Shown here piece after piece: positions 27,001 through 35,408 of a stretch of DNA of 64,000 nt. The number at the start of each line of letters is the position of its first letter. Position 1 is the stretch's first letter. The notes below the pieces were generated by a model that saw nothing but the letters and a program-made list of their open reading frames with translations, was not told where the DNA came from and searched no databases. The position numbers were made by a program, and so were the translations under genes. The DNA is from Billgrantia sulfidoxydans (GTDB taxonomy: Bacteria > Pseudomonadota > Gammaproteobacteria > Pseudomonadales > Halomonadaceae). The DNA is taken from contig NZ_CP053381.1 in the NCBI RefSeq assembly GCF_017868775.1, positions 1,550,001 to 1,614,000 on the forward strand, written 5' to 3'.

Positions 27001-28060
27001 CCGCACCGGCGTGAGGGTTCACCCCGACGACTGGCGCACCGATCAGCTCGAGCCGCACCTGATCATGAACGTCCGCGTGGTTGACCACGAGGGCCGGCCG
27101 CTGGGCCAGGGACGCGACGTGCGCGAGCTCGAGCGCCGCTTCGAGGCGGCGGCGGGCGAGGGCGCCCGAGCGCTGGCCGCCGAGGTCAGCGAGGCGCCCG
27201 ACGTCACCGGCCTGCCCGAATCGCCATTGCCCCAGTCGCGGGTGACGACCCAGGCAGGCATCCGGGTCGAGGCGTATCCGGCATTGGTGCCCGAGGGCGA
27301 GGCCTTCCGTGTCGAGCTGTTCGACCACCCCGGCAAGGCCGAGCAAGCGCACCGCCGTGGCGTGGCTCGGCTGGCCATGGCCCGCCTGCCGGACCAGGTG
27401 CGCAGCATCCAGCGGCTGAAGGAGCTCGAGGCGTGTGCCCTGCTGTTCACCAAGGTGGGCAGCAAGCGCGAACTGGTCGACGATGTGGTCGAGGCGGTAT
27501 TCGCCCGCACCGTGGCGGCGTCGCCGCTGCCGCGCTCGGCCGCCGAGCTCGAGGCGCGACTCGAGGCGACCCGTGCCGAGCTGGTGCCGGGCGCCGAGGC
27601 GCTCGTCGCCACGCTCAAGCGCTCGCTCGAAGGCCATCTGGCCGTGACCAAGGCACTAAAGGGCAACCTCAACCTGGCACTGGCCCTGGTATACAGTGAT
27701 CTCAAGGCCCAGATGCAGCGGCTGGTACATCCCGGCTTCGTGAACGAGGCGGGGGAGTGGCTGGAGGAGTACCCGCGCTACATGGAGGCGGCACTGATCC
27801 GGCTGGAGAAGGCGCCGCGCGAGCGCATGCGCGACCAGATGCACATGCAGGAAGTCCAGGATTTCGAGGCGCGCCTGGCCGCACGGCGCGAGAGCCAGCG
27901 CCGCGGTGGTCACGAGGATCCCGAGCTGGTGGAGTTCGGCTGGTGGATCGAGGAGCTGCGGGTGTCGCTGTTCGCCCAGCAGCTCGGGACCCGCATGCCG
28001 GTATCGGTCAAGCGCCTCGAGCGGCGCTGGATGGAGCTGGTGGGGCAGGGTCAAGGCTGA
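24038..28060 (+). CDS. hrpA: ATP-dependent RNA helicase HrpA
   Basis: DEAH-box RNA helicase of 1340 residues, similar to E. coli HrpA (about 1300), which resolves stalled ribosome complexes. Motifs: GETGSGKTTQLPK (I), DEAHERSLN (II), ITSATID (III), ATNVAETSLTVPGI (V), QRKGRCGRV (VI), then the HA2/OB-fold region and the long HrpA-specific C-terminus. I set the start at the GTG at 24038 (AGAGGCG nearby); the open frame extends upstream through the fadD terminator, which would be unusual for coding sequence. No frameshift seen. Confidence 0.93.
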   Translation: MSTATPAGHTDDKIELQRLEQALGEVMLRDREPLSRRLNGLARRLREGKPVDRGLAEVARDVERSAALAASRRARPVALNYPPELPVAERRDEILAALRKHQVVVVAGETGSGKTTQLPKLCLELGLGRRGLIGHTQPRRLAARSVATRLAEELEVPLGEQVGYQVRFTDQTGDATLVKLMTDGILLAETRHDPDLSRYEAIVIDEAHERSLNIDFLLGYLKRLLPRRPELKLIITSATIDVARFAEHFALPGADGEPRPAPVVEVSGRTYPVEVRYRPLVREEEDEADRTLQEGILHAVAEIEQTERDRRWFHGPRDILVFLPGEREIRETADTLRRADLKATEILPLYARLSNAEQNRVFAPHAGRRIVLATNVAETSLTVPGIRYVIDPGLVRISRYSYRAKIQRLPVEPVSQASADQRKGRCGRVAEGVCIRLYDEEDFLSRPEFTDPEIRRTNLASVILSMLSLKLGDIEQFPFVDPPDSRFIKDGFRLLFELGAVDEANRLTPVGRKLARLPIDPRLARMVLAGAEQGGLRDVLVVVSALAVQDPRDRPAEKRQAADQAHRRWHDPDSDFVALLNLWQGFEAARDELSGNQLRRWCKEHYLNYLRLREWHDTFRQLRQLLREMGIEVPAPLPEPAQDGEEHDRARQQARRQSAVQLHKALLPGLLSHLGMLTENREYLGARNRKFVIHPGSGLAKKPPKWLMAFELVETTRLFARTVARIEPQWVEPAAGHLVKRSYSEPHWEMKRAQVVAKEQVTLFGLPIVSGRSVHYGPIAPREARELFIRRALVEGDFRTRGEFFDYNRALVEEVEELEDRARKRDILVDEETLFAFYDERIPADIVNGKGFEAWRRKAEADDPDILKFDRAVLLAREAKEVTQAQYPDELLLGGVRYPLDYRFEPGAPDDGVTLTVPAAMLPQLPRARLEWLVPGLLREKCIALLKSLPKAIRRQVVPIPDWVDAALETLTPDDVPLTEALGEFLRRRTGVRVHPDDWRTDQLEPHLIMNVRVVDHEGRPLGQGRDVRELERRFEAAAGEGARALAAEVSEAPDVTGLPESPLPQSRVTTQAGIRVEAYPALVPEGEAFRVELFDHPGKAEQAHRRGVARLAMARLPDQVRSIQRLKELEACALLFTKVGSKRELVDDVVEAVFARTVAASPLPRSAAELEARLEATRAELVPGAEALVATLKRSLEGHLAVTKALKGNLNLALALVYSDLKAQMQRLVHPGFVNEAGEWLEEYPRYMEAALIRLEKAPRERMRDQMHMQEVQDFEARLAARRESQRRGGHEDPELVEFGWWIEELRVSLFAQQLGTRMPVSVKRLERRWMELVGQGQG

Positions 28061-28145
28061 CCCTGGCGCGCCGATATACGAGACATGAGGCATCGGTTCG
28101 CCGATGCCGAGCCTGCGGCGAGACGGCCGCACGAGGGAGAACATG

Positions 28146-29267
28146 ATGACAGACGTCGTGATTACCGGTACGGGGCTGTTCACGCCGGAGCACGCCATCG
28201 ACAACGATGCCCTGGTGGCGTCGTTCAACGCCTGGGTGGACGCCGAGAACGCGCGTCACGCCGCCGCCATCGAGGCCGGTGAGCGCGAGCCGCTGCTGCA
28301 CTCCAGCAGCGACTTCATCGTCAAGGCGTCCGGTATCCACAGCCGCTACGTGATGGACGCCGCCGGTATCCTCGATCCCGAGCGCATGCGCCCGCGCCTG
28401 CCGCAGCGCGGCAACGACGAACCCTCGATCCAGTGCGAAATGGGCCTCGCGGCGGCGCGCCAGGCGCTCGAGGCCGCCGGCGTCGCCGCCGCTGACATCG
28501 ACATGGTGATCGTCGCCTGCTCCAACCTGGAGCGCCCCTATCCCGCGGTGGCGGTGGAGCTGCAGGCGGCGCTGGGGACCGGGGGGCATGCCTTCGACAT
28601 GAACGTGGCCTGCAGTTCGGCCACCTTCGCCATCGACCTGGCGGCTGGCGCCATACGCGGCGGCAACGTCAGGCGCGCCCTGGTGGTCAGCCCCGAGATC
28701 TGCTCGGCCCACCTCAACTTCCGCGACCGCGACAGCCACTTCATCTTCGGCGATGCCTGCACCGCCATCGTGATCGAGGATGCCGCGCTGGCCACGGCCG
28801 AGACCCGTTTCGAGATCCTCGGCACGCGGCTGGCCACGAAATTCTCCAATGCCATTCGCAACAACGCCGGTTTTCTCAATCGGGTCTCCGACAGCGATCC
28901 CCTGGCCAGCGACAAGCTGTTCGTCCAGGAGGGGCGGCGGGTGTTCAAGGAAGTCTGCCCCATGGTGGCGGCGCTCATCGGCGAGCACCTGGCCAGCCTT
29001 GAGCTCTCCGGCGACAGCCTCTCGCGCCTGTGGCTGCACCAGGCCAATCGCCACATGAATGACCTGATCGCCCGGCGGGTGCTGGGCCACGACCCCGAGC
29101 CGGGCCAGGCGCCGATCATTCTCGACCGCTACGCCAATACCAGCTCGGCAGGTTCGATCATTGCCTTCCACTTGCATCATGCCGACCTGCCCCCGGGCGC
29201 ACTGGGGGTAGTCTGCTCGTTCGGTGCCGGGTACAGTGCCGGCTGCGTGGTGGTGCGTCGTCTGTGA
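28146..29267 (+). CDS. Beta-ketoacyl-ACP synthase III-like protein
   Basis: Condensing enzyme of the FabH fold, 373 residues. The triad is intact: Cys in NVACSSATF, His in WLHQANRHM and Asn in YANTSSAGS. It is longer than E. coli FabH (317). Size and features recall the P. aeruginosa PA3286 enzyme, which condenses a medium-chain acyl-CoA from beta-oxidation with malonyl-ACP; that comparison is from memory. GAGGGAGA precedes two adjacent ATGs (28143 and 28146); the second has the better spacing. There are no fab genes next to it, so a shunt or accessory role is more likely than the main FabH role. Confidence 0.85.
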   Translation: MTDVVITGTGLFTPEHAIDNDALVASFNAWVDAENARHAAAIEAGEREPLLHSSSDFIVKASGIHSRYVMDAAGILDPERMRPRLPQRGNDEPSIQCEMGLAAARQALEAAGVAAADIDMVIVACSNLERPYPAVAVELQAALGTGGHAFDMNVACSSATFAIDLAAGAIRGGNVRRALVVSPEICSAHLNFRDRDSHFIFGDACTAIVIEDAALATAETRFEILGTRLATKFSNAIRNNAGFLNRVSDSDPLASDKLFVQEGRRVFKEVCPMVAALIGEHLASLELSGDSLSRLWLHQANRHMNDLIARRVLGHDPEPGQAPIILDRYANTSSAGSIIAFHLHHADLPPGALGVVCSFGAGYSAGCVVVRRL

Positions 29268-29305
29268 CGCATCGCCTCACGCCAACACATGAGGAGACGT
29301 AGCCG

Positions 29306-30097
29306 ATGGTCGTGAAGCAGACCGGTATTGTCACCCGCCTTCTGGCCGTCCTGGCGGCCGTAGCCATGCTGGCGGGCTGTGCCGGGCGGGTGGCCGAGGA
29401 GGAGCGCCATCCCGATGACCCCTGGGAGGGCTTCAATCGCCGGGTGTTCACCTTCAACGAGGCGATCGACAGGACCGTGCTCAAGCCGGTGGCGCGCGGC
29501 TATCGCAACGTCACGCCGCAACCGGTGCAGACCGGCGTCGGCAACTTCTTCTCCAACCTGGGCGAGATCCGCACCACGCTCAACAGCCTGCTGCAGGGCA
29601 AGCCGGCCAATGCCGGGCTGGCCACGTCACGCTTCCTGATCAACTCGACGGTCGGCATCGTCGGCCTGTGGGATTTCGCCACCCACATGGGCATCACCGC
29701 CGAGGAGGAGGATTTCGGCCAGACCCTGGGCGCCTGGGGCGTAGGCGAGGGGCCCTATCTGGTGCTGCCCCTGCTGGGACCGAGCACGGTCAGGGATACC
29801 TCCGGCTTGCCGCTCGACATGTATACCTACCCGCTGACCTACGTCGAGGACGACAAGGTACGCTATGGTCTGACCGCGCTGCGCATCGTCGACGCGCGGG
29901 CAGGCTTTCTCGACCAGGAAGAGTTGATCCGTGGAGACCGCTATGTCTTCATTCGCGATGCGTACCTGCAGCGCCGACGCTTCGAGGTGTCGGACGGCGA
30001 CCAGGGCGACGACCCCTTCGCCAGCGACGACTTCGATTTCGAGTTCGACGACGCCGATTTTGACGACGCCTTCGACAATGCCGAACCCGCCGATTGA
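29306..30097 (+). CDS. mlaA: MlaA outer-membrane lipoprotein (VacJ)
   Basis: Outer-membrane component of the Mla system, which removes misplaced phospholipids from the outer leaflet. 263 residues with a lipoprotein signal peptide, lipobox LAGC (Cys 25). The core family motif DPWEGFNRRVFTFNEAIDR follows, then GNFFSNLGEIRTTLNSLLQ and RFLINSTVGIVGLWD. The C-terminal 30 residues are very acidic (Asp/Phe-rich), beyond the usual domain and consistent with a halophile. GAGGAG lies about 10 bases before the ATG. The other mla genes are not in this window. Confidence 0.95.
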   Translation: MVVKQTGIVTRLLAVLAAVAMLAGCAGRVAEEERHPDDPWEGFNRRVFTFNEAIDRTVLKPVARGYRNVTPQPVQTGVGNFFSNLGEIRTTLNSLLQGKPANAGLATSRFLINSTVGIVGLWDFATHMGITAEEEDFGQTLGAWGVGEGPYLVLPLLGPSTVRDTSGLPLDMYTYPLTYVEDDKVRYGLTALRIVDARAGFLDQEELIRGDRYVFIRDAYLQRRRFEVSDGDQGDDPFASDDFDFEFDDADFDDAFDNAEPAD

Positions 30098-30108
30098 GGC
30101 CTGAGCCG

Positions 30109-31314
30109 ATGGATGCAGCCAAGCCGTTGATCGGCCTACTCGACGAGCCCGGCGCCTATCGCGACGCTCTGGCCGACACCATCGCACGCGACGGTCTGGC
30201 CGTGTATGCCGCGGAACGCCTCGAGGACCTGCCGGCGGAAACAGTGCTGGTCGTGGCCCATGCCCAGGCGATTCCCAGCCTGGCGTGGTCGAGCCTGACG
30301 GAGCGTTTGCCTACCATCGTGGTCAGCGATTCACGGCTCGACGCCGACCTGCTGACGGCGGTCGACGTGGGGCTGGTGGACTACGTCGTCGAGCCCATGC
30401 GCCACGGCCAGCTGCTGCGGCGGATGATCCGCAAGGCGATCGAGCTGCGGCAGTTGGAGAATGAGCGCAAGCACGACCGCGAGCGCCTGGCGCAGCTCAA
30501 TGCGCACCTGGAAGAGCTCAACGAGAGCCTGGAAACGCACCTGGCGCTGCTGCGCCTCGACCAGCAGGCGGGAGGGCAGATTCAGCGCAAGCTGCTGCCG
30601 CCCCATCCCCAGTCCATCGGTGGCGTGACCTGCGACTACTGGCTGATCCCGTCGCTCTACCTCTCGGGGGACTTTCTCGATTTCCAGCGCTTTGACGAGC
30701 GCTATACGCTGTTCTATTTTGCCGATGTGTCCGGCCATGGGGCCTCGTCCGCGTTCGTCACCGTCCTGCTCAAGTACCTGTTCAACCGCTGGCTGGGCGA
30801 CTGGGATGCCCGCCAGCCCGAGGCGTTGCCGGCGCGCTGGCTGGCGGCCCTCAATCGCGAGCTGCTCGATGCCGGGATCGGCAAGCATGCCACGCTGTTC
30901 GTCGGGGTCATTGACCAGCAGACCCGCGAGCTTCACTATTCGCTGGGTGCGCAATTGCCGAAGCCACTGCTGGTGGCGGATGGCGAGGTGCTGGAGCTGC
31001 CCGGAGAGGGCATGCCGGTGGGCCTGTTCCCCGACGTGGAGTATCCACGTTTGAGGTATAGGTTACCGCCGAACTTCCGGTTATGGTTGTGTTCGGATGG
31101 AATTCTGGAGTGCCTGCCGGGCGAGACGCTCGACGCGCGGCTCAGGGAACTCGAGCAACGAGTGCTGACCTGTACGACGTTGGAGCGGCTTCGCGACAGC
31201 CTGATGCTGGACACTCCCCGCGACATCGATGCCGAAGGGGATGACGGCGGACAGGAACTGCCCGATGACCTGACGATCATGATGTTGAGCGGATTTGGCA
31301 ATGATCACGAATGA
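30109..31314 (+). CDS. PP2C-type (SpoIIE/RsbU) phosphatase with degenerate receiver domain
   Basis: 401 residues. Residues 1-110 fold like a response-regulator receiver, but the phosphoacceptor position reads VLVVAHAQAIP (near residue 50), with no Asp, and the conserved Lys is Glu 95 (VVEP). It is thus probably not controlled by phosphorylation. A coiled-coil linker lies at about 110-150. The phosphatase domain (160-395) keeps its metal-binding Asp residues: SGDFLDF, FADVSGHGASSA, CSDGILE and DDLTIMML. It should dephosphorylate the STAS protein encoded next, with which it overlaps by 14 bases. The layout recalls HsbR/HsbA of Pseudomonas. Start at ATG 30109; a TTG 15 bases earlier is less likely. 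Confidence 0.88.
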   Translation: MDAAKPLIGLLDEPGAYRDALADTIARDGLAVYAAERLEDLPAETVLVVAHAQAIPSLAWSSLTERLPTIVVSDSRLDADLLTAVDVGLVDYVVEPMRHGQLLRRMIRKAIELRQLENERKHDRERLAQLNAHLEELNESLETHLALLRLDQQAGGQIQRKLLPPHPQSIGGVTCDYWLIPSLYLSGDFLDFQRFDERYTLFYFADVSGHGASSAFVTVLLKYLFNRWLGDWDARQPEALPARWLAALNRELLDAGIGKHATLFVGVIDQQTRELHYSLGAQLPKPLLVADGEVLELPGEGMPVGLFPDVEYPRLRYRLPPNFRLWLCSDGILECLPGETLDARLRELEQRVLTCTTLERLRDSLMLDTPRDIDAEGDDGGQELPDDLTIMMLSGFGNDHE

Positions 31315-31813
31315 AGGCCGCGTCCAGGCGGCGTTCGACTCCGGTGTCTTCGTGCTCAAGCTGTGCGGCGACGTACGCTTGACGCTCTGCGCGACGCTGG
31401 ATACCCAGGCCCAGCAGCTTGCCCGGACGCCGGGCCTGCAGTCCCTGATAATCGACCTGCGCGAGGCCACCAACGTGGACTCCACCGCCCTGGGCTTCCT
31501 GGCCAAGGTCGCCATGGCGGTCAAGGATCGGATCCTCTACAAGCCCACCATCGTGGTGAACAACCCCGACGTGCAGCGCATGCTCGAGGTCATGGGCTTC
31601 GCCCAGTACTTCGCCATGGTCGAGGCCCCGCTCACCGAAGCCTGCGAGCTCAGTGACCTGCCCGAGGTCCCCGCCGACATGGAGGAGATGCGCCTGCGGA
31701 TCCTCGAGGCGCATCGCATCCTGATGCGCATGAGCGAGCACAATCGGGAAGAGTTCCAGCCGCTGGTCGAGATGCTGGAGGCGCAGGAAACCTCGCACAG
31801 CGACAAGCACTAG
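31301..31813 (+). CDS. STAS-domain anti-sigma factor antagonist
   Basis: 170 residues. The STAS domain covers about 1-105, with the phosphorylatable Ser in NVDSTALGFLAK (Ser 61). About 65 extra residues follow, helical and rich in Glu, Met and His, which is longer than the usual 100-110 residues and may carry a binding site. It overlaps the phosphatase gene. The pair would form a partner switch with a Ser kinase and a sigma-factor or cyclase partner encoded elsewhere; neither is in this window. The ATG at 31301 is preferred over a TTG six bases earlier. Confidence 0.9.
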   Translation: MITNEGRVQAAFDSGVFVLKLCGDVRLTLCATLDTQAQQLARTPGLQSLIIDLREATNVDSTALGFLAKVAMAVKDRILYKPTIVVNNPDVQRMLEVMGFAQYFAMVEAPLTEACELSDLPEVPADMEEMRLRILEAHRILMRMSEHNREEFQPLVEMLEAQETSHSDKH

Positions 31814-31827
31814 CCCCGCTTTCCTAC

Positions 31828-31855
31828 GGCGTGGCGCCTGGTGAGACGCCACGCC
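31828..31855. terminator. Hairpin between convergent STAS and transaldolase genes
   Basis: GGCGTGGCG (31828-31836) and CGCCACGCC (31847-31855) pair over a 10-base loop. There is no T-run, so termination is likely but unproven. Confidence 0.4.
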
Positions 31856-31896
31856 CGTCGCGCCGCTTCGCGGCCTGTTCCGGTGACCGAGCCCCG

Positions 31897-32832
31897 TTAC
31901 TGGCGCAGCTCGCCCAGCAGCTTCTCCAGCTTGCGTTGGTCAGCGGTGAACTTGCGTATGCCTTCGGCCAGTTTCTCGGTGGCCATGGCATCCTCGTTCA
32001 TTTCCCAGCGGAACTCCGACTCGTCCTGGGGCTCCGGCGGCGAGGTCTCGGCGCCGGCCGGGCTCAGCCGGCGTTCGAGTCGCTCTTGGCTCTCGGCCAG
32101 TTCGCCGAGCAGGGCGGGGGAGATGGTCAGGCGATCGCAGCCGGCCAGCGACAGGATCTCGCCGACGTTGCGGAAGCTGGCGCCCATCACGATGGTCTTG
32201 TAGCCGTGCCCCTTGTAGTGCTCGTAGATGCGCCTGACCGACTTGACGCCGGGATCGTTGTCACCGCTGAAGTCGGCATCCGGCCACTCCGCCCGGTACC
32301 AGTCGAGAATGCGGCCGACGAAGGGCGAGACCAGCGTCACGCCGGCATCGGCGCAGGCCTGGGCCTGGGCGAAGCTGAACAGCAGGGTGAGATTGCAGTG
32401 AATGCCCTCCCGCTCCAGGCGACGGGCGGCGCGAATGCCCTCCCAGGTCGAGGCGATCTTGATCAGGATGCGCTCGGGACCGATGCCGTGGCGATCGTAG
32501 CGCTCGATCAGCGAGCGCGCGCGGGCCAGGGTCGCCTCGGTATCGAAGGAGAGCCGGGCGCTGACCTCGGTGGAGACGAAGCCGGGTACCAGGCTGCTGA
32601 TCTCGCTGCCGATCTCGACGGCAACGGCATCCAGGGCGTCGTCGATGTCGGTGGCCTGCCGGGCGATCTGCCCCAGGCGCTCGCGTCGGTCCTCATGCTG
32701 GGCGGCCTGGAGGATCAGCGAGGGGTTGGTGGTGGCATCGGTGGGCTGGAAACGGCGGATGGCGTCGATGTCGCCGGTGTCGGCCACCACGGTGCTCATC
32801 GTCTTGAGTTGGCTAAGCAGGTCCTCTGCCAT
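31897..32832 (-). CDS. tal: Transaldolase
   Basis: Pentose phosphate pathway enzyme that moves a three-carbon dihydroxyacetone unit between sugar phosphates. 311 residues, matching the TalB class. The Schiff-base Lys is in [13 protein letters not shown] (about residue 130). Other conserved stretches are [10 protein letters not shown] near the start and [14 protein letters not shown]. The start at 32832 gives [10 protein letters not shown] with GGAGAG upstream; a longer frame adds 11 residues. It is a single-gene unit divergent from an exporter gene. Confidence 0.96.
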   Translation of the reverse strand: MAEDLLSQLKTMSTVVADTGDIDAIRRFQPTDATTNPSLILQAAQHEDRRERLGQIARQATDIDDALDAVAVEIGSEISSLVPGFVSTEVSARLSFDTEATLARARSLIERYDRHGIGPERILIKIASTWEGIRAARRLEREGIHCNLTLLFSFAQAQACADAGVTLVSPFVGRILDWYRAEWPDADFSGDNDPGVKSVRRIYEHYKGHGYKTIVMGASFRNVGEILSLAGCDRLTISPALLGELAESQERLERRLSPAGAETSPPEPQDESEFRWEMNEDAMATEKLAEGIRKFTADQRKLEKLLGELRQ

Positions 32833-32976
32833 GACGGTCTCTCCTGAGGGTCGGTATCGGGCCACTTTAGCAACTGGAGGGAGTAGCGAACAGCCGCCTG
32901 GCCGAGGCAGCGCGCCGGGAGTTACGCTATGATTAGCGTCCTAGCTTTTTCTCCCCCAGGTCGCAACGGAGCTCTC

Positions 32977-34182
32977 TTGACCCTCTCTGCCCGACGCGTG
33001 GCCCTGCTGGTGGCAACCAACACGGCGCTGGCGCCCTTCGCCATCGACGCCTATCTGCCTGCCATGGCGGCGCTTGCCGACAGCATCGGTGCCAGCATCC
33101 ACCATACCGAACTCTCGCTGAGCGCCTTCCTGGCCGGCTTCGCCCTGGGCCAGCTGCTGTTCGGGCCGCTCTCCGACCGGGTGGGGCGCAAGCCGGTGCT
33201 GCTGGGGGGCCTGGTGGCCTTCCTCCTGGCCAGCCTGGTGATCACCAGCGTCGATTCGTTGTCCGAGCTCCTGGCGTGGCGCTTCGTACAGGCGCTGGGC
33301 GGCGGGGCCACGGTGGTCAACTCGGCGGCCATCGTGCGTGATTGCTTCAGCGGTCGCGAGGCGGCCAAGGTGATGTCGACCATGGCAATCATCATGCTGC
33401 TGGCGCCCCTGGTGGCGCCGGTGGTGGGCAGCGGGCTGCTCTATCTCGGCGACTGGTGGCTGATCTTCGTCTTCCTTGCCGGCTATGCCGCCTTCCTGAT
33501 GTGGCTGATGGGTACCCGGCTGCCGGAGACCCGGGATCCCGGCGCGCCTGCCGCCTCGCCGCGCCAGATGCTGGGCAACTACGCCAGCGTGCTGCGCCAC
33601 CGCGAGGCCATGGGTTACGTGTGCGCGGCGTCGATGTCCTTTGCCGGGCTGTTTGCTTTCATTACCGCTTCGCCGTTCCTCTACCTGGAGCACTATGGGC
33701 TGAGCCCGGGGCACTATCCGCTGGTATTCGGCGTCAACGTGGTCACCATGGCCGCCTCCAATCGCCTCAACATTCGCCTGCTGCGCTGGCGCAGCCCGCA
33801 GCAGAATCTGCGCCTGGGGCTGGCCATCCAACTGACGGCGGCCTCCGGGCTCGCCCTGCTGGTCGCCACCGGGCTGGAGTCGCTATGGAGCGTGGTGCCG
33901 CTGGTCATGCTGTTCGCCGGCACCATCGGCCTGGTGGCACCCAATGCCATCTCCTCGCTGCTCGACCACTTCCATCACATGAGCGCCACGGCGGCGGCCC
34001 TGCAGGGCAGCATCCAGTTCTCCTGCGGGGCGCTGGCCGGGGTGCTGGTGGGTGCCTTCCAGATCGACAGCGCCTGGCCCATGGTGGCCACCATGCTGGG
34101 GGCATCGCTGGCCGGCAACCTGGGGCTGCGCCTGCTGGCGGGCCGGGCGGGTCTGACGCCGGACGGATCCGGGCGGCGATAA
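32977..34182 (+). CDS. Bcr/CflA-type MFS drug exporter
   Basis: Inner-membrane proton-coupled exporter with about 12 helices, 401 residues. The early IDAYLPAM sequence and motif A as GPLSDRVGRKPVLLGG are typical of the Bcr/CflA group. I chose the TTG at 32977, preceded by GGAG with 5-base spacing, because it places the first helix as in the family. An in-frame ATG at 32929 gives 417 residues, but it overlaps a TATGAT -10-like box. Substrate unknown. It lies just upstream of the pst operon, which has its own promoter. Confidence 0.85.
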   Translation: MTLSARRVALLVATNTALAPFAIDAYLPAMAALADSIGASIHHTELSLSAFLAGFALGQLLFGPLSDRVGRKPVLLGGLVAFLLASLVITSVDSLSELLAWRFVQALGGGATVVNSAAIVRDCFSGREAAKVMSTMAIIMLLAPLVAPVVGSGLLYLGDWWLIFVFLAGYAAFLMWLMGTRLPETRDPGAPAASPRQMLGNYASVLRHREAMGYVCAASMSFAGLFAFITASPFLYLEHYGLSPGHYPLVFGVNVVTMAASNRLNIRLLRWRSPQQNLRLGLAIQLTAASGLALLVATGLESLWSVVPLVMLFAGTIGLVAPNAISSLLDHFHHMSATAAALQGSIQFSCGALAGVLVGAFQIDSAWPMVATMLGASLAGNLGLRLLAGRAGLTPDGSGRR

Positions 34183-34194
34183 AGTTTGGTCACA

Positions 34195-34212
34195 TTGTCA
34201 CGAAGCTGTCAT
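34195..34212 (+). promoter_or_regulatory. Pho box upstream of pstS
   Basis: TTGTCAC-GAAG-CTGTCAT: two seven-base half-sites separated by four bases, an almost perfect PhoB-binding site. It ends 64 bases before the pstS start, with a plausible weak -10 (TCTTAT at 34225-34230) downstream. It predicts induction of the operon by phosphate starvation through PhoB. Confidence 0.88.
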
Positions 34213-34276
34213 CGAGTCGCGGCATCTTATGCCATGCAAAGGCGAGATACCTTTCTCATCGACAGGAGTGACCCGC

Positions 34277-35305
34277 ATGAACCGCACCAACCAGGGCCGT
34301 GTCTTCAAGGCTACGATCGTCGCCGCCGCCGTCATGGGCGTAGTGGGCGTCGCACAGGCTCGCGATCAGATCCGCATCGTCGGCTCCAGCACCGTCTACC
34401 CGTTTGCCAGCTACGTGACGGAAGAGTTCGGTGCCGTCACCGATTATCCGACGCCGGTGATCGAGTCGACCGGCTCCGGCGGCGGCATTCGTCTGTTCTG
34501 CAACGGTGTGGGTGAGGGCACTCCGGATATCTCCAACGCCTCGCGCCGCATCAAGCCCTCCGAGCTCGAGCGTTGCGAAGAGAACGGCGTGACCGAGGTC
34601 ACCGAGGTCAAGATCGGCTCCGACGGCATCGTCTTCGCCCAGTCCAGCGCCAACGAAGCGCTCGACCTGACCCTCGAGCAGCTGTTCCTCGCCGTGGCCG
34701 CCAAGGTGCCGGTCGATGGCGAGCTGGTGGACAACCCCTACGAGAAGTGGAGCGACATCGACGCCTCGCTGCCGGATCGCGAGATCTCCATCTACGGCCC
34801 GCCCAGCACCTCGGGTACCCGCGATGCCTTCGAGGAACTGGTCATGGAGGCCGTATCCAGCGAGATGGACGTGTACGGCGAGGAGGGCTATACCGAGATT
34901 CGCGCCGACGGTGCCTACATCGACGCGGGTGAGAACGACAACCTGATCGTCCAGCGCCTCTCCGAGGATACCAAGGCCTTCGGCATCTTCGGCTACTCTT
35001 TCCTCGTCGAGAACCCGGACGCCCTGACCGCCGCCAGCATCGATGGCGTCGAGGCGCAATCCGAAGCGATCAGCGCCGGCGACTATCCGATCGCCCGCTC
35101 GCTGTTCTTCTACGTCAAGAACCAGCACGCCCAGGACGTGCCGCCGCTGTACGACTATGTCGAGATGTTCGTCTCCGAGGAGATGATCGGCGAAGGCGGC
35201 TACCTGACCGACCTCGGCCTGATTCCGCTGCCCGAGGCGGAGCGCGAGCAGACGCGCGGGAAGGTGGAGGAGCGTGCCAGCCTGCAGGTTTCCGACCTGA
35301 AATAA
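34277..35305 (+). CDS. pstS: Phosphate ABC transporter, periplasmic binding protein
   Basis: High-affinity phosphate-binding protein, 342 residues, with a signal peptide ending near AQARD. The phosphate site residues are seen in IRIVGSSTVYPFASYV, STGSGGGIRLFC and ISNASRRIKPSE; STSGTRDAFEELV follows. It is the longer, acidic PstS form of marine gammaproteobacteria. The ATG at 34277 has AGGAG eight bases upstream. First gene of pstSCAB, directly behind a Pho box. Confidence 0.95.
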   Translation: MNRTNQGRVFKATIVAAAVMGVVGVAQARDQIRIVGSSTVYPFASYVTEEFGAVTDYPTPVIESTGSGGGIRLFCNGVGEGTPDISNASRRIKPSELERCEENGVTEVTEVKIGSDGIVFAQSSANEALDLTLEQLFLAVAAKVPVDGELVDNPYEKWSDIDASLPDREISIYGPPSTSGTRDAFEELVMEAVSSEMDVYGEEGYTEIRADGAYIDAGENDNLIVQRLSEDTKAFGIFGYSFLVENPDALTAASIDGVEAQSEAISAGDYPIARSLFFYVKNQHAQDVPPLYDYVEMFVSEEMIGEGGYLTDLGLIPLPEAEREQTRGKVEERASLQVSDLK

Positions 35306-35332
35306 GCAGGTAGCAGGCAGGGAGGCCTGGTT

Positions 35333-35360
35333 CGGCCGGCAGCCTACGGGCTGCCGGCCG
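35333..35360 (+). other. Strong mRNA hairpin between pstS and pstC
   Basis: CGGCCGGCAGCC (35333-35344) and GGCTGCCGGCCG (35349-35360) pair perfectly around a TACG loop. There is no T-run. It likely stabilises the pstS part of the mRNA or partly terminates, giving more binding protein than permease. Confidence 0.65.
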
Positions 35361-35408
35361 TCGCACGTTCCGGCAGCCACCTGCCGTCGTCGTCACCGAG
35401 AGAGAGAT

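Noticed and set aside
32929..32976. ATG at 32929 as start of the exporter gene
   Set aside because: It falls in a TATGAT promoter-like box and lacks a ribosome site; the TTG at 32977 has GGAG at good spacing. Some doubt remains.
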